Shown here: piece after piece, positions 16,440 to 26,014 of the stretch | How the letters are laid out: each line of letters starts with the position of its first letter | Position numbering within the stretch: the first letter of the stretch is position 1 | Origin: Thiothrix unzii | GTDB lineage: Bacteria > Pseudomonadota > Gammaproteobacteria > Thiotrichales > Thiotrichaceae | Reading direction: 5' to 3' | Length of the DNA stretch: 64,000 nt | Assembly (NCBI RefSeq): GCF_017901175.1 | Contig: NZ_CP072793.1 | Coordinates: 3,162,001 to 3,226,000, forward strand | Notes under the pieces: generated by a model | What the model was told of the DNA's origin: nothing | Database searches by the model: none | The model's input: only the letters and a program-made list of their open reading frames with translations | Program-made: the position numbers and the translations under genes

Positions 16440-16813
16440 ATGTCGTGGACTCGTGTGGTTGGTTGGAATATTTTGCTGACGGCGCAAATGCCGATAAATT
16501 TGCAGCCGCTATTGAAGATACCCAACAGTTGATTGTTCCCGCGATCAGTATTTTTGAAGTATTCAAGCGGGTGCTACAGCAACGCGGTGAGGATGCTGCA
16601 TTGCAAGCCGTTGCGATCATGTCACAAGGGCAGGTGATTGATTTGGATATGTCACTTGCCTTGATGGCAGCGAAACTCTCTGCTGAACTTAAAATGCCTA
16701 TGGCAGATAGCATCATCCTCACCACCGCACGCCAATATCATGCAGTTGTTCTGACACAAGACAACGATTTTGAAGGCGTGGCAGGTGTCGAGTATTTTAA
16801 AAAAGTCACTTAG
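16436..16813 (+). CDS. vapC: PIN-domain toxin (VapC)
   Basis: 125 residues. PIN-domain ribonuclease with the expected acidic residues: D5 in VVDSCGW, the Glu in ISIFEVFK, the Asp in MPMADSIIL, and the Asp in LTQDNDF. VapC toxins cleave RNA, often initiator tRNA. It is coupled to the antitoxin by a 4-base overlap, and its 3' end overlaps by 8 bases the convergent helicase gene. Confidence 0.9.
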   Translation: MNVVDSCGWLEYFADGANADKFAAAIEDTQQLIVPAISIFEVFKRVLQQRGEDAALQAVAIMSQGQVIDLDMSLALMAAKLSAELKMPMADSIILTTARQYHAVVLTQDNDFEGVAGVEYFKKVT

Positions 16814-19454
16814 TCAGCTCGTGACAACTTGGTGAAAAGTTTGGCGTGTTCGCTGTAATATCATCAAAAATCGTTTTCAAATCAGTATCACGAAGTTCTT
16901 CAGTACTTGCAGTTATGACTATTCCATGTAACTGCGCCCTAAGATCATGCCAGCGTTGCTGTAAGATTTTCCAATTATGTTCGTCGTAAGTGCCACGAAA
17001 TACGACGGGGCGAATTTCAATCCGAGAAAAATGTTCAGGTTTTTCGTTTGCTTGACCTTCACTCAGCAGCGTATTTTCCCAATGGCTACCAACTCGGTCA
17101 ACTCGACCAATTTGCTGCTCAACAATACCGGGATTCCATTCGGGATGAAGTAATATAACAACTCGACATGCTTTGTGTAAATTTAAACCTTCACGACCAA
17201 CCATGGATTGGGCAACTAAGACCTTTGGAAAACTATGCAAACGGTTGAAAGCCACTTGCATGACTCTACGTGATTCTAGCTTGGTTTCCCCATACATAAA
17301 TCGGGCAAAACTGCCAAGTTGGTGATTATATTCATCACCTAGCCGTTTTTTGATTATTGAAAAATCAATGCTCTTTTCATGTGATTTAGCATCATTATTA
17401 ACATTGTTTGCACCTACCGTAGCTTTCTGTGCTTCATCATGCTCGGCATTGTCTGTATCCATAATGGCGTTAATTAATTCAATGAAGGTGGTGGCGCAAT
17501 ATTTTGGCAATGGATTTTTGTCTCTATTCAATAATTCGTACATGGCGCGGCTTAACCAACTCAATGTATCGTCATCATCTTGGATAGAATCCAGTATTCT
17601 GCTCATAGGAGTAGGGCTTTGCCCTAAGCCTTGCCTAATTGTATTTATAAGCTGATTTCTAAATGACTTTAAGCGACGTTGTTCCTTATCGTATTGTTTA
17701 TCCAGCTCACGATTGATGCTTTCAATTGTAGGAAAACGAGTATCAAGCTGCAACTGAGTACATGCAGCTTGAACTGCTGCTACCTCATCCTGATGAATAG
17801 TGGCCTGTGGCCAATGCATATTGGTTTGTAGTCGATGTAACATTTGTCTCGCGTTCAACAGATTAACCAATACTCTCATCGGCTGAGTAAAGCGTCCAAA
17901 AACCAGTACTTTTTCGCCTTTTTCAATGTACTTTTCAATTTCTTCAACTGTTGTAAGAATAGCAGGGTGGTCATGAATTGATGCTTGTTTTTCAAAGCCA
18001 TTGCCAATAATAGATAACCACCATTCAATACGTTGCTGACGTTTTCCATCATCAACTGATTTTTGGTTATCACTTTCTATTTCCCCTTGTGTGGGTTTGT
18101 CAGATTCTACACACAGATATTGATCAATTAAGGAAGAAATTCCATGTCCATTGCCAAGAGTAAGTCTTAAGCGTTTCGCTTTAGGGTCGTCTGCCTGATT
18201 TGCAACGACAGATAATGCTTCGGCTGCGCAAATGGCTTGTTTCCATGATGCAGACAATGAGGTCGTTGTAATTGGGATTTCTTGTTGGCAACGGTAGTCA
18301 CTGGCTGACAAACCCGTTAATGCCTGAAAGTTTTTGACTGCTTTATCCTCACGCTTATCTCGGCGCAATAGAAAAGGTGACAGGGTGGATTGAAACTGTT
18401 TAGCAGCCTGTTTGTACTCTTCACGAGTTTTTTCATTACTGCGCCAAGTTTTTTGAAGGTACTGAACTGCATGGGTATAGTTTTCAATAGATGGATAAAT
18501 GTTGTTCATCTGTTCCATATCGAGTTGGATACGTTGCAGTGTTTGCTTCCATTGTGCTAAGTGCAATTCTACGGGTGTTGCAGTCAAAGCAACCCGCCGA
18601 GTACTGGTAGTTGGTAGAATGACATTACTCAATAGTCGTGATAGACCACTATCTTCTGCACGACTTTTATGGGCTTCATCAATAACCACTAAATCAAAAA
18701 CACCTAAACCAATACCTACTGCTCTTTCCAGCCAGATACGCCCCTCTTTATGCTTATGGTAGAAATCTCCTGAGCGCAATGGCATAGTATTCCACGCATC
18801 ATTTTTATAGAGGTTATCTAATAAATGAAAAGCAGGATGTGAAGCATCTTCAGAAATTTCTTTGACAATACTCGCTGTTGCATTACGTACCAAAGAATCT
18901 GATAAATTCTCACTGAGAGAACCACGGGGTAATCGTCCATCTTGCCGCTTACGCCATTCTGCAAACAACCGAGGAAGTAAAGCCCAACGCCAACTTTTTG
19001 ATGTATTTCCTAAACTCCAGTTAGTAAATGAGTGTGAGACTAAAACAATATCCTCATTAAACCATGGTGCTTGCTCTTGTGGGTCATCTGATTCCCATGC
19101 CTTGAGATAAGCCGAAAAGCTTCTTAGTACAGACTTCGTATTAGGTCTGCCACGTTTTTGTAGTTCGTCTTGCCACTGATAACCCAAGCCTGGGGGAATC
19201 AAAATAGCAACGCGCCCCTTACATTCAATAACAGCATGTGCCAACTCAATTGCTACACGGGTTTTTCCCATGCCAACTTCATCAGCAATTACTACGCCAT
19301 TTTTGGTAATGCGATCCGCAAGAGCCAAGATGCTGGCCTGTTGACCATCGTTCAACCATGTTTCTTTGCCTTGCTCACACAATTGTTTTTGTTTGGCAGC
19401 AGAACAACGCAGGATTTCGGCAACTTGTTGCCATCCCTGAAAGGATTGGTTCAT
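16806..19454 (-). CDS. SNF2-type helicase of three-gene putative defence operon
   Basis: 882 residues. Superfamily 2 helicase: motif I ADEVGMGKT (about 57-65), DEAH box in LVVIDEAHKSR (259-262), motif III LTATP (about 290-294), then a long insert and a C-terminal helicase lobe with KVLVFGRFTQPMRVL, VLVAQSMVGREGLNLHKACRVVILLHPEWNP and motif VI QQIGRVDRVGS. The order matches SNF2/RapA-like translocases used in DISARM and other restriction-like systems. It overlaps the PLD gene by 4 bases. No methyltransferase accompanies it. DNA translocation coupled to the PLD partner is the inferred role. Confidence 0.85.
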   Translation of the reverse strand: MNQSFQGWQQVAEILRCSAAKQKQLCEQGKETWLNDGQQASILALADRITKNGVVIADEVGMGKTRVAIELAHAVIECKGRVAILIPPGLGYQWQDELQKRGRPNTKSVLRSFSAYLKAWESDDPQEQAPWFNEDIVLVSHSFTNWSLGNTSKSWRWALLPRLFAEWRKRQDGRLPRGSLSENLSDSLVRNATASIVKEISEDASHPAFHLLDNLYKNDAWNTMPLRSGDFYHKHKEGRIWLERAVGIGLGVFDLVVIDEAHKSRAEDSGLSRLLSNVILPTTSTRRVALTATPVELHLAQWKQTLQRIQLDMEQMNNIYPSIENYTHAVQYLQKTWRSNEKTREEYKQAAKQFQSTLSPFLLRRDKREDKAVKNFQALTGLSASDYRCQQEIPITTTSLSASWKQAICAAEALSVVANQADDPKAKRLRLTLGNGHGISSLIDQYLCVESDKPTQGEIESDNQKSVDDGKRQQRIEWWLSIIGNGFEKQASIHDHPAILTTVEEIEKYIEKGEKVLVFGRFTQPMRVLVNLLNARQMLHRLQTNMHWPQATIHQDEVAAVQAACTQLQLDTRFPTIESINRELDKQYDKEQRRLKSFRNQLINTIRQGLGQSPTPMSRILDSIQDDDDTLSWLSRAMYELLNRDKNPLPKYCATTFIELINAIMDTDNAEHDEAQKATVGANNVNNDAKSHEKSIDFSIIKKRLGDEYNHQLGSFARFMYGETKLESRRVMQVAFNRLHSFPKVLVAQSMVGREGLNLHKACRVVILLHPEWNPGIVEQQIGRVDRVGSHWENTLLSEGQANEKPEHFSRIEIRPVVFRGTYDEHNWKILQQRWHDLRAQLHGIVITASTEELRDTDLKTIFDDITANTPNFSPSCHELTK

Positions 19455-21457
19455 GGTTTACTTGCCCCCAATTTTTTATAGCTCTGTACATTCCATTCCT
19501 GTTCCAAGCGTAAAAGCATTTCCTCGTAGGATTGTCCTTCACTACTAAGGTTGGTTTCCGCATAAGCTGGACGGAATGGCTTTTCCCATAATGGACTAAG
19601 AGGATTGATGGAAAATTGTCGAAACGCACACAAAACAATACTGTCTTTTGCTTGTATCAGCGTCTGTTCCAGTCGGTTACACCATGTAAGCCAGTCAACT
19701 TGCACTATAGCTGTTTGCTTTTCTGCTATATTTTCAATTAGCTGCATCATTACTCTTGCTGGGTACTGGTTTGATTCAGGCATCCCTATTACATTGTTTG
19801 ATTGCATAACGTTAGATTCAGTGTCATCCGTATCTGTTGGCAAGTCTTCATCTTCAGGTGGTTGTGGGAAATTGAGCAATTGCCACCACGCATCTTCTAG
19901 TTCCAATTGCGGTAATGCAGTACCGGCAAAACGACCATGCTCATCCATCACCGGAACTTCAGTTTGAAACTCGCTATCACCATTGAACCAACGAACCGTA
20001 ACTTGCCTAGGTTTAGCTTCAACCCAATTAAAGTAGCCTGAATTATCTGTCGCGCATGGTGTGCCGGAAACGCACAGTACATCAAACGGAGTTGTGTCTA
20101 AATTTCCAGCTTCATCCGGCACTTTGAGTTTTCCAATGCCATTACTTTCACACCAAACTAGGCAAGCTACAGGAGCAGCAATAAATTGAGTATCACGTTC
20201 TGGCATTCCATTTCCTGCACTCAACTTATCAGGGGTTGAATTCAGGTCGTCCTTCCATTGCATAGGCAAAACATTGGTGATTAAGTTCTGCGGCAAGGTT
20301 TCTTTGTTACCTTCCCATTGGAAATTTTGCGGGGCAATGATAATCCCAGCTTCAAGATTTCCACCTGATACTGATGTTTTTTGTGCAAATCCAGGAAGTG
20401 TCAGATTGCCCGATCCCAGATACAACCATGCGTTATTGCAATACGGGGAATTTTTTCGATAAGTAGCTGAAAACAAAAATTTCGCATGTAAAAATCTTTC
20501 TTGTTTTCCTAGAAATGGCGGTTGACCTGCTTTTCTAACACTCCATCCCTGTTCTTTTATTGCATCAATAGAATGAACGATGCACTGGCAATCTAATGGA
20601 TTTATGAAAACATCTATTTCAGCAGAGTTAGTTAACAAGTCCGCATCTTGAAGTGAATCAACGATTTTACCAAGAACAGTAGGAAGACCCGCACTATTAT
20701 TAGCTTCATAGAAACCTGACCCCATCGCAAGATAGTTACGACGGATATTTGGATCAGCAAGCTCTGAAATCTTTCCAACTAACTGAGCTAAGAGGGAATG
20801 CCTGCGATTATCAAAGAAGCGGGATGATTCTGATGTTTTAATCTCACTGATTTTTTGTAACCATTTCTCGACCTGTACCCTTTTTCTATAAGATTCAGTT
20901 TCAATGTTAGTACGCAATTGCAGCAGCCGATCATCAAAATACTCTGTCAGCCAAACCATCATCTGCCATGCTTTATGAACGTCTACACAAGCTTGTTGCC
21001 TTTCTTTATTTTTATGAATATCCGTCAAGGTTTGACTGTCAACATCAACTCGCCATGCTAGATCAAGACTATCTTCAAGCGTATTTTTTGTCCAGTTTCC
21101 AGTGGAAACAATCAAGCGTATACACCATCGTGATTGCTCAGACTCATGTTGAAATCCCAGTATGGCAACTTTGGCATGTAACAATTTAAACGGTGGGTTT
21201 TTCCGTATTGGCAGATGCAACAAGCCCGGTGCAGCAGTCATCGAAATTTGTGGATTACCTGCATCTAGCAATATCGCTAAAACGATACGCCCACTATAAG
21301 CACGTTGAGCATTAGTCTGACGTGAGAACCGTTCTAATGCATTATTAAGAAAATCACTATCGGCTGAGTAGCCACACAACCAACCAAAAGTTCCAATAAA
21401 ATTCTCTGGTGGTTCAAAGTGATGCACCAAAGAAGGAGGAGAGAATTTACTCATCAC
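19451..21457 (-). CDS. PLD/Tdp1-like phosphodiesterase of the same operon
   Basis: 668 residues, with two phospholipase D-type half sites. First: H-x-K in FKLLHAKVAILGF (H94, K96) then VSTGNWTKN. Second: RFLHAKFLFS then YLGSGNLTLPGF with NLEAGI. The HxK followed by S-x-x-N pattern is closer to tyrosyl-DNA phosphodiesterase than to the classic HKD lipase. The C-terminal 200 residues hold a further, unrecognised domain. Cleavage of phosphodiester or protein-DNA links is the likely chemistry. Overlaps both neighbours by 4 bases. Confidence 0.8.
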   Translation of the reverse strand: MMSKFSPPSLVHHFEPPENFIGTFGWLCGYSADSDFLNNALERFSRQTNAQRAYSGRIVLAILLDAGNPQISMTAAPGLLHLPIRKNPPFKLLHAKVAILGFQHESEQSRWCIRLIVSTGNWTKNTLEDSLDLAWRVDVDSQTLTDIHKNKERQQACVDVHKAWQMMVWLTEYFDDRLLQLRTNIETESYRKRVQVEKWLQKISEIKTSESSRFFDNRRHSLLAQLVGKISELADPNIRRNYLAMGSGFYEANNSAGLPTVLGKIVDSLQDADLLTNSAEIDVFINPLDCQCIVHSIDAIKEQGWSVRKAGQPPFLGKQERFLHAKFLFSATYRKNSPYCNNAWLYLGSGNLTLPGFAQKTSVSGGNLEAGIIIAPQNFQWEGNKETLPQNLITNVLPMQWKDDLNSTPDKLSAGNGMPERDTQFIAAPVACLVWCESNGIGKLKVPDEAGNLDTTPFDVLCVSGTPCATDNSGYFNWVEAKPRQVTVRWFNGDSEFQTEVPVMDEHGRFAGTALPQLELEDAWWQLLNFPQPPEDEDLPTDTDDTESNVMQSNNVIGMPESNQYPARVMMQLIENIAEKQTAIVQVDWLTWCNRLEQTLIQAKDSIVLCAFRQFSINPLSPLWEKPFRPAYAETNLSSEGQSYEEMLLRLEQEWNVQSYKKLGASKP

Positions 21458-22773
21458 TCATCCTCCGTATTTTTATTGCCAACTAACCACTGATCAAGCT
21501 GACCATGTAGATCAATATTTAATAGAAACAGATTGCGCATTCGGTAAGAAATTCCTTCTGGCCACTCAGGCCACTGCATATCAGATGAAACATCTGTTTC
21601 TATCCCTGAATCTTCTTGGTCATCAACGGTGTTGGAGTGTTGAGCTATATCTGAGCCAATGAATGCCATGCCGGGTACAATGAAATGGTTTCGCTGTTTC
21701 AATACACGACCATCACGTTGTACAAGAGTGGTAATAATCTTTTCATCATCTTGTACGCATTCGTTTACAAAACTGGTGGCTATTTTGCTGGGGAAAGGAT
21801 CATGACTGAGATGGATAAAATCTGTTGCTCGTTTTTTTAGTTCTTTAATCGCAGATTGAATTTCTGAAGGCAGAGCGTTTCGTAAATCTAGATGTTGCTT
21901 TGCTTGATTGCCAATCTGCAACTCCACTTGGTCTAATACATTAAGTGCAGCCTGACGAGTGAGAAAAAACATTCCACCGGATTGTAAATCATCCCAATGC
22001 AACTGCTCCAGCATCGGTGGCTTTAATCGCCAATCTAGCTTTTGCCCCGGACTACCAAGCAAATGTTCCATCCAGTTTAAGGCAGCCTTGCGGCGATTCG
22101 CACCAAAACTATCTATATCGGCAGCGATGAGCCGTTCTCGCAAGAAGTCACGGGCATTCAACGGCATTGATGTTTTGGGGGATAAAACAGATAGTAGACC
22201 CGCAGTATTGATATTCTTTTTATTCCCATTTATCCATTCGGCAAGAACTTTAATTGGGGTTTTCTGGGAACGATAATCGTCACAAATTATGTCTATAAAT
22301 GTTTGACCATGATGTGTACACGCAAATGAGTTGAACCGTTCCCCATTTGACTCCACAAACCCTAACGCTCGTAATGCCTGAACTGTTGCCATCCGCATGG
22401 GTTGGGAAACATAAAAGCCAGATTTGGAAACAACGAAAAAACTGAGGTCTGCCTTGTTTTTATTTCTTAATTTGGTAACACCACGCAGGCGGGAATCCGC
22501 TTCCCATGTCTCATTCAAGGCTAGCCAGCATCCGAGTGCTTCAACTGCATTGGCAACCCTAATGTTATCTACTGGCTTGCCTTGACTTCGCACATACTCG
22601 GCAACACTGACTCCAAGTGTGGCAAGAAATAATTGTTTGCCAAACCAAACACCCCCCATGCCGGGTACAGCAAGATCATTGAATGCACGGACAGCAGCAC
22701 CAAGCCCTAAAGTACGTGTACGTTTGGTGCTTTCCACTGTTTCTGCACCAAGTAGTCCCCAATAACAAGTCAT
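21454..22773 (-). CDS. Unknown protein, first gene of helicase/PLD operon
   Basis: 439 residues with no domain I recognise. It is soluble, with an N-terminal region rich in Gly (TLGLGAAVRAFNDLAVPGMGGVWFGKQLFLATLG) and a winged-helix-like middle (SQPMRMATVQALRALGFVESNGERFNSF). The C-terminus is acidic (EDSGIETDVSS). It starts the three-gene operon and overlaps the PLD gene by 4 bases, so stoichiometric action with PLD and helicase is likely. A target-recognition or specificity role is only a guess from position. Base composition looks more AT-rich than the nearby soeA. Confidence 0.7.
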   Translation of the reverse strand: MTCYWGLLGAETVESTKRTRTLGLGAAVRAFNDLAVPGMGGVWFGKQLFLATLGVSVAEYVRSQGKPVDNIRVANAVEALGCWLALNETWEADSRLRGVTKLRNKNKADLSFFVVSKSGFYVSQPMRMATVQALRALGFVESNGERFNSFACTHHGQTFIDIICDDYRSQKTPIKVLAEWINGNKKNINTAGLLSVLSPKTSMPLNARDFLRERLIAADIDSFGANRRKAALNWMEHLLGSPGQKLDWRLKPPMLEQLHWDDLQSGGMFFLTRQAALNVLDQVELQIGNQAKQHLDLRNALPSEIQSAIKELKKRATDFIHLSHDPFPSKIATSFVNECVQDDEKIITTLVQRDGRVLKQRNHFIVPGMAFIGSDIAQHSNTVDDQEDSGIETDVSSDMQWPEWPEGISYRMRNLFLLNIDLHGQLDQWLVGNKNTEDE

Positions 22774-23114
22774 TGCTGATTGTCCTATTTTCAGCCAAGT
22801 AAGATCGGGATTCTACTTGATAAATATTATAAAAAGTATACAAATGCCAAGGCTTCATAGTATATCAGAATGGCTCCCCCACTCCCCTGCACGACTACAA
22901 CCATGTGGAATCTGTCGACCTGTGGAGCAGAGCGAGCATTCTATGTCCCCCTAGAATTCAACCATACGCCATCTGAATGTTACCTACTGGATTAATACGC
23001 TAATAAATAAATTCTATTCATATACATAAAATGGGTTATTGATTACTTGACTTACATCAAGCACTATCCGTTAACACTGTATTTCAGTAATTTATTATTT
23101 AGTTACGTACTGAT
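22774..23114. other. Divergent AT-rich intergenic region between helicase operon and soeA
   Basis: 341 bases without a credible gene. It must hold the promoters of the leftward helicase operon and of soeABC. The soe-proximal part is strongly AT-rich and holds an FNR-like box at 23047-23060. The middle (about 22870-22960) is less AT-rich and shows nothing I can name. No tRNA or terminator seen. Confidence 0.6.
23047..23060. promoter_or_regulatory. FNR/Anr-like box upstream of soeA
   Basis: TTGAC-TTAC-ATCAA matches the FNR family consensus TTGAT-N4-ATCAA with one mismatch, centred about 62 bases before the soeA ATG. It suggests oxygen- or redox-dependent control of the sulfite dehydrogenase operon by an FNR/Anr-type activator. 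No footprint or expression data available. Confidence 0.5.
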
Positions 23115-26012
23115 ATGACTACCCAAACAAACCAAGCAACAGAAATCAAAAGCACCACATGCTACATGTGTGCCTGCCGCTGCGGTATCAATGTTCACCT
23201 CAAAAATGGCGAGGTGAAATACATTGAGGGCAACCCGGATCACCCCCTGAACAAGGGCGTGATTTGCGCGAAAGGCTCATCTGGCATTATGAAACAGTAT
23301 TCGCCAGCGCGTTTGACGACCCCGCTCAAACGCAAAGCGAATGCCACTCGTGGTGAAGGTCAATTTGAGGCGATTACGTGGGATGAGGCGTTTGATACCC
23401 TCGCCACCCGCCTCAAACACATCCGCGAAACGGACCCGAAAAAGTTCGGCCTATTTACCGGACGTGACCAGATGCAGGCGTTGACCGGCTTGTTCGCCAA
23501 GCAATTTGGCACACCGAACTACGCGGCACACGGCGGTTTCTGTTCTGTGAACATGGCGGCAGGCATGATTTACACCATCGGCGGTTCCTTCTGGGAATTC
23601 GGTGGCCCGGATCTGCACCACGCCAAATTGTTCGTGATGATCGGTACGGCGGAAGACCACCATTCCAACCCGCTGAAAATCGAAATTGGTGATTTCAAAC
23701 GCCACGGCGGGCGCATGATTGCGATTAACCCGGTACGCACGGGTTACGCTGCTGTGGCGGATGAGTGGATTCCAATCCGCCCCGGCACGGATGGTGCGTT
23801 GTTGCTGGCGATTACCCGCGAAATTATCGAGCAAGGTTTATACGACCGCGACTTCGTGGTGAATTACACCAATGGCCCGGAACTGGTCAATATGGATCCG
23901 AAAAGCCGTGAATACGGCATGTTCCTGCGCTTTGAAGTACCATTGGAAGAAGGTTGTTTCGACCCGCAAAACAAATTGTGGTGGGATCGTGACCTCAATA
24001 AACCGATTTCCACCCATACCCCCGGTGCTGACCCGTTCCTGACAGGCGAGTTCAAACTGAAAGACGGCACACCTGTGAAACCGTCGTTCCAGTTACTGCG
24101 TGAACGGGTGGAAAGTTATACCCCGGAATGGGCAGAAGACATTACGGGCATACCGGCTGCTACCATCAAACGTTTGGCGCATGAGATGGGGATTACCGCA
24201 CGTGACCAGAAAATCGAACTGCCAATTGCTTGGACTGACGTGTGGGGCAACGAACATGATCACGTAGTCGGTAATCCGGTGGCGTTCCATGCGATGCGCG
24301 GCTTGGCGGCACACTCTAATGGCTTCCAGAGCATTCGGGCGTTAAGCATTCTGATGTCGTTGTTGGGGACGATTGACCGCCCCGGTGGTTTTAGACACAA
24401 AGCACCGTATCCGCGCCCGATTCCGCCTTGCCCGAAAACAGGTACGTCAGCGGATGCGGTTAAGCCGAATACCCCACTGGATGGGATGCCTCTCGGCTGG
24501 CCTGCTGACCCGGATGATTTGTTCGTCGATGACAAGGGCGAACCGGTGCGGATCGACAAGGGGTTCTCGTGGGAATACCCGCTGTCGGTACACGGTTTGA
24601 TGCACAACGTGATTACCAACGCATGGCGCGGCGACCCGTACAAACTCGACACCTTGCTGATTTTCATGGCGAATATGGCATGGAACTCGTCGATGAACAC
24701 CTCCGACGTGCGCGACATGCTCAAGGATAAAGACGAAAACGGCGAGTACAAAATTCCGTTCCTCGTGGTGTGCGATGCGTTCCACTCGGAAATGACGGCG
24801 TTTGCGGATTTGATCCTGCCGGATACCACGTATCTGGAACGCTACGATGTCATGTCGATGCTGGATCGCCCGATTTCCGAATACGACGGCCCGGTAGATT
24901 CGGTGCGGATTCCGATTTTACCAGTCACTGGTCAGTGCAAGCCGTTTCAGGAAGTGCTGATTGAATTGGGTTCACGCCTAAAATTCCCGGCGTTTACCAC
25001 CAGCGAAGGCAAGCGCAAATACCGCGACTACCCGGATTTCATTACCAATTTTGAAACTGCCCCCGGTTCTGGCATTGGATTCCTGAGCGGCTGGCGCGGT
25101 CAAAATGGGCAAAAAACCATGCGCGGCGAACCGAACCCGAACCAGTGGGAACAGTACGCCAAAAACAATTGTATGCACCACCATGTAATGCCGAAATCGT
25201 ACCAGTACATGCGTAACTGGAACGCGGGTTACTTACAGTGGGCGCAATCCAACGGTCTGACCCGTCACGCTGAACCGATTAATATTCACCTGTATTCCGA
25301 GGTGCTGCACAAATTCCGTCGTGCCGCACAAGGCGTTTCCCACGGCAAACAGCCACCGGATCGTTTGCGTAAACGGGTGGAACGTTTCTTCGATGCGTTG
25401 CCGTTTTACCATGAGCCGCTCGAAAACGAGATGATCAATAAGCAGGAATTCCCGCTGAGCGCGTTGACCCAGCGTCCGATGGCGATGTATCACTCGTGGG
25501 ATTCGCAGAATGCGTGGTTGCGCCAGATTCATGCGCACAACTATATGCACATGCACCCTAGCGTAGGTGAGAAAAACGGCTTTGAAGACGGCGACTGGAT
25601 TTGGGTGGAATCAGTCCACGGTCGCATCCGTTGTCAGGCGCGTTACTCGCAATCGGTCGAGCCGAACACAGTGTGGACGTGGAATGCTATCGGTAAGGCT
25701 TCCGGCGCGTGGGGTCTGGAAAAAGATGCCAACGAATGTACCCGTGGTTTCTTGCTGAATCACATTATCGGCGAAGAGCTGCCGAATCAGGCGGAAGGCG
25801 AACACCTTTCCAACTCCGACCCGATTACCGGGCAGGCAGCGTGGTTCGATGTGCGCGTCAAGGTATACAGAGCCAGCGATGCGGAACAAGGCTCCACTTT
25901 CCCGCAGTTCCCGACTCAGCCGCGTTATCCCGGCATGGCGAAACCTGTCGGTAAATGGCTGACCTATATCGGCGGCAGCGGCAAATTCAAGAATATGTTC
26001 AAGGGGCGTTGA
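23115..26012 (+). CDS. soeA: Sulfite dehydrogenase (quinone) molybdopterin subunit SoeA
   Basis: 965 residues, molybdopterin oxidoreductase of the DMSO reductase family. N-terminal [4Fe-4S] ligands C16, C19, C23 and C51 (CYMCACRCG, then GVICAKGSSG) are followed by the Mo-bisMGD domains and a C-terminal dinucleotide-binding domain. No twin-arginine signal, so it is cytoplasmic, which is the mark of SoeA. With SoeB and SoeC it oxidises sulfite to sulfate and passes electrons to quinone. Polysulfide-reductase-like relatives share the architecture, so the substrate is inferred from family type and the absence of a Tat signal. Confidence 0.88.
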   Translation: MTTQTNQATEIKSTTCYMCACRCGINVHLKNGEVKYIEGNPDHPLNKGVICAKGSSGIMKQYSPARLTTPLKRKANATRGEGQFEAITWDEAFDTLATRLKHIRETDPKKFGLFTGRDQMQALTGLFAKQFGTPNYAAHGGFCSVNMAAGMIYTIGGSFWEFGGPDLHHAKLFVMIGTAEDHHSNPLKIEIGDFKRHGGRMIAINPVRTGYAAVADEWIPIRPGTDGALLLAITREIIEQGLYDRDFVVNYTNGPELVNMDPKSREYGMFLRFEVPLEEGCFDPQNKLWWDRDLNKPISTHTPGADPFLTGEFKLKDGTPVKPSFQLLRERVESYTPEWAEDITGIPAATIKRLAHEMGITARDQKIELPIAWTDVWGNEHDHVVGNPVAFHAMRGLAAHSNGFQSIRALSILMSLLGTIDRPGGFRHKAPYPRPIPPCPKTGTSADAVKPNTPLDGMPLGWPADPDDLFVDDKGEPVRIDKGFSWEYPLSVHGLMHNVITNAWRGDPYKLDTLLIFMANMAWNSSMNTSDVRDMLKDKDENGEYKIPFLVVCDAFHSEMTAFADLILPDTTYLERYDVMSMLDRPISEYDGPVDSVRIPILPVTGQCKPFQEVLIELGSRLKFPAFTTSEGKRKYRDYPDFITNFETAPGSGIGFLSGWRGQNGQKTMRGEPNPNQWEQYAKNNCMHHHVMPKSYQYMRNWNAGYLQWAQSNGLTRHAEPINIHLYSEVLHKFRRAAQGVSHGKQPPDRLRKRVERFFDALPFYHEPLENEMINKQEFPLSALTQRPMAMYHSWDSQNAWLRQIHAHNYMHMHPSVGEKNGFEDGDWIWVESVHGRIRCQARYSQSVEPNTVWTWNAIGKASGAWGLEKDANECTRGFLLNHIIGEELPNQAEGEHLSNSDPITGQAAWFDVRVKVYRASDAEQGSTFPQFPTQPRYPGMAKPVGKWLTYIGGSGKFKNMFKGR

Positions 26013-26014
26013 TT

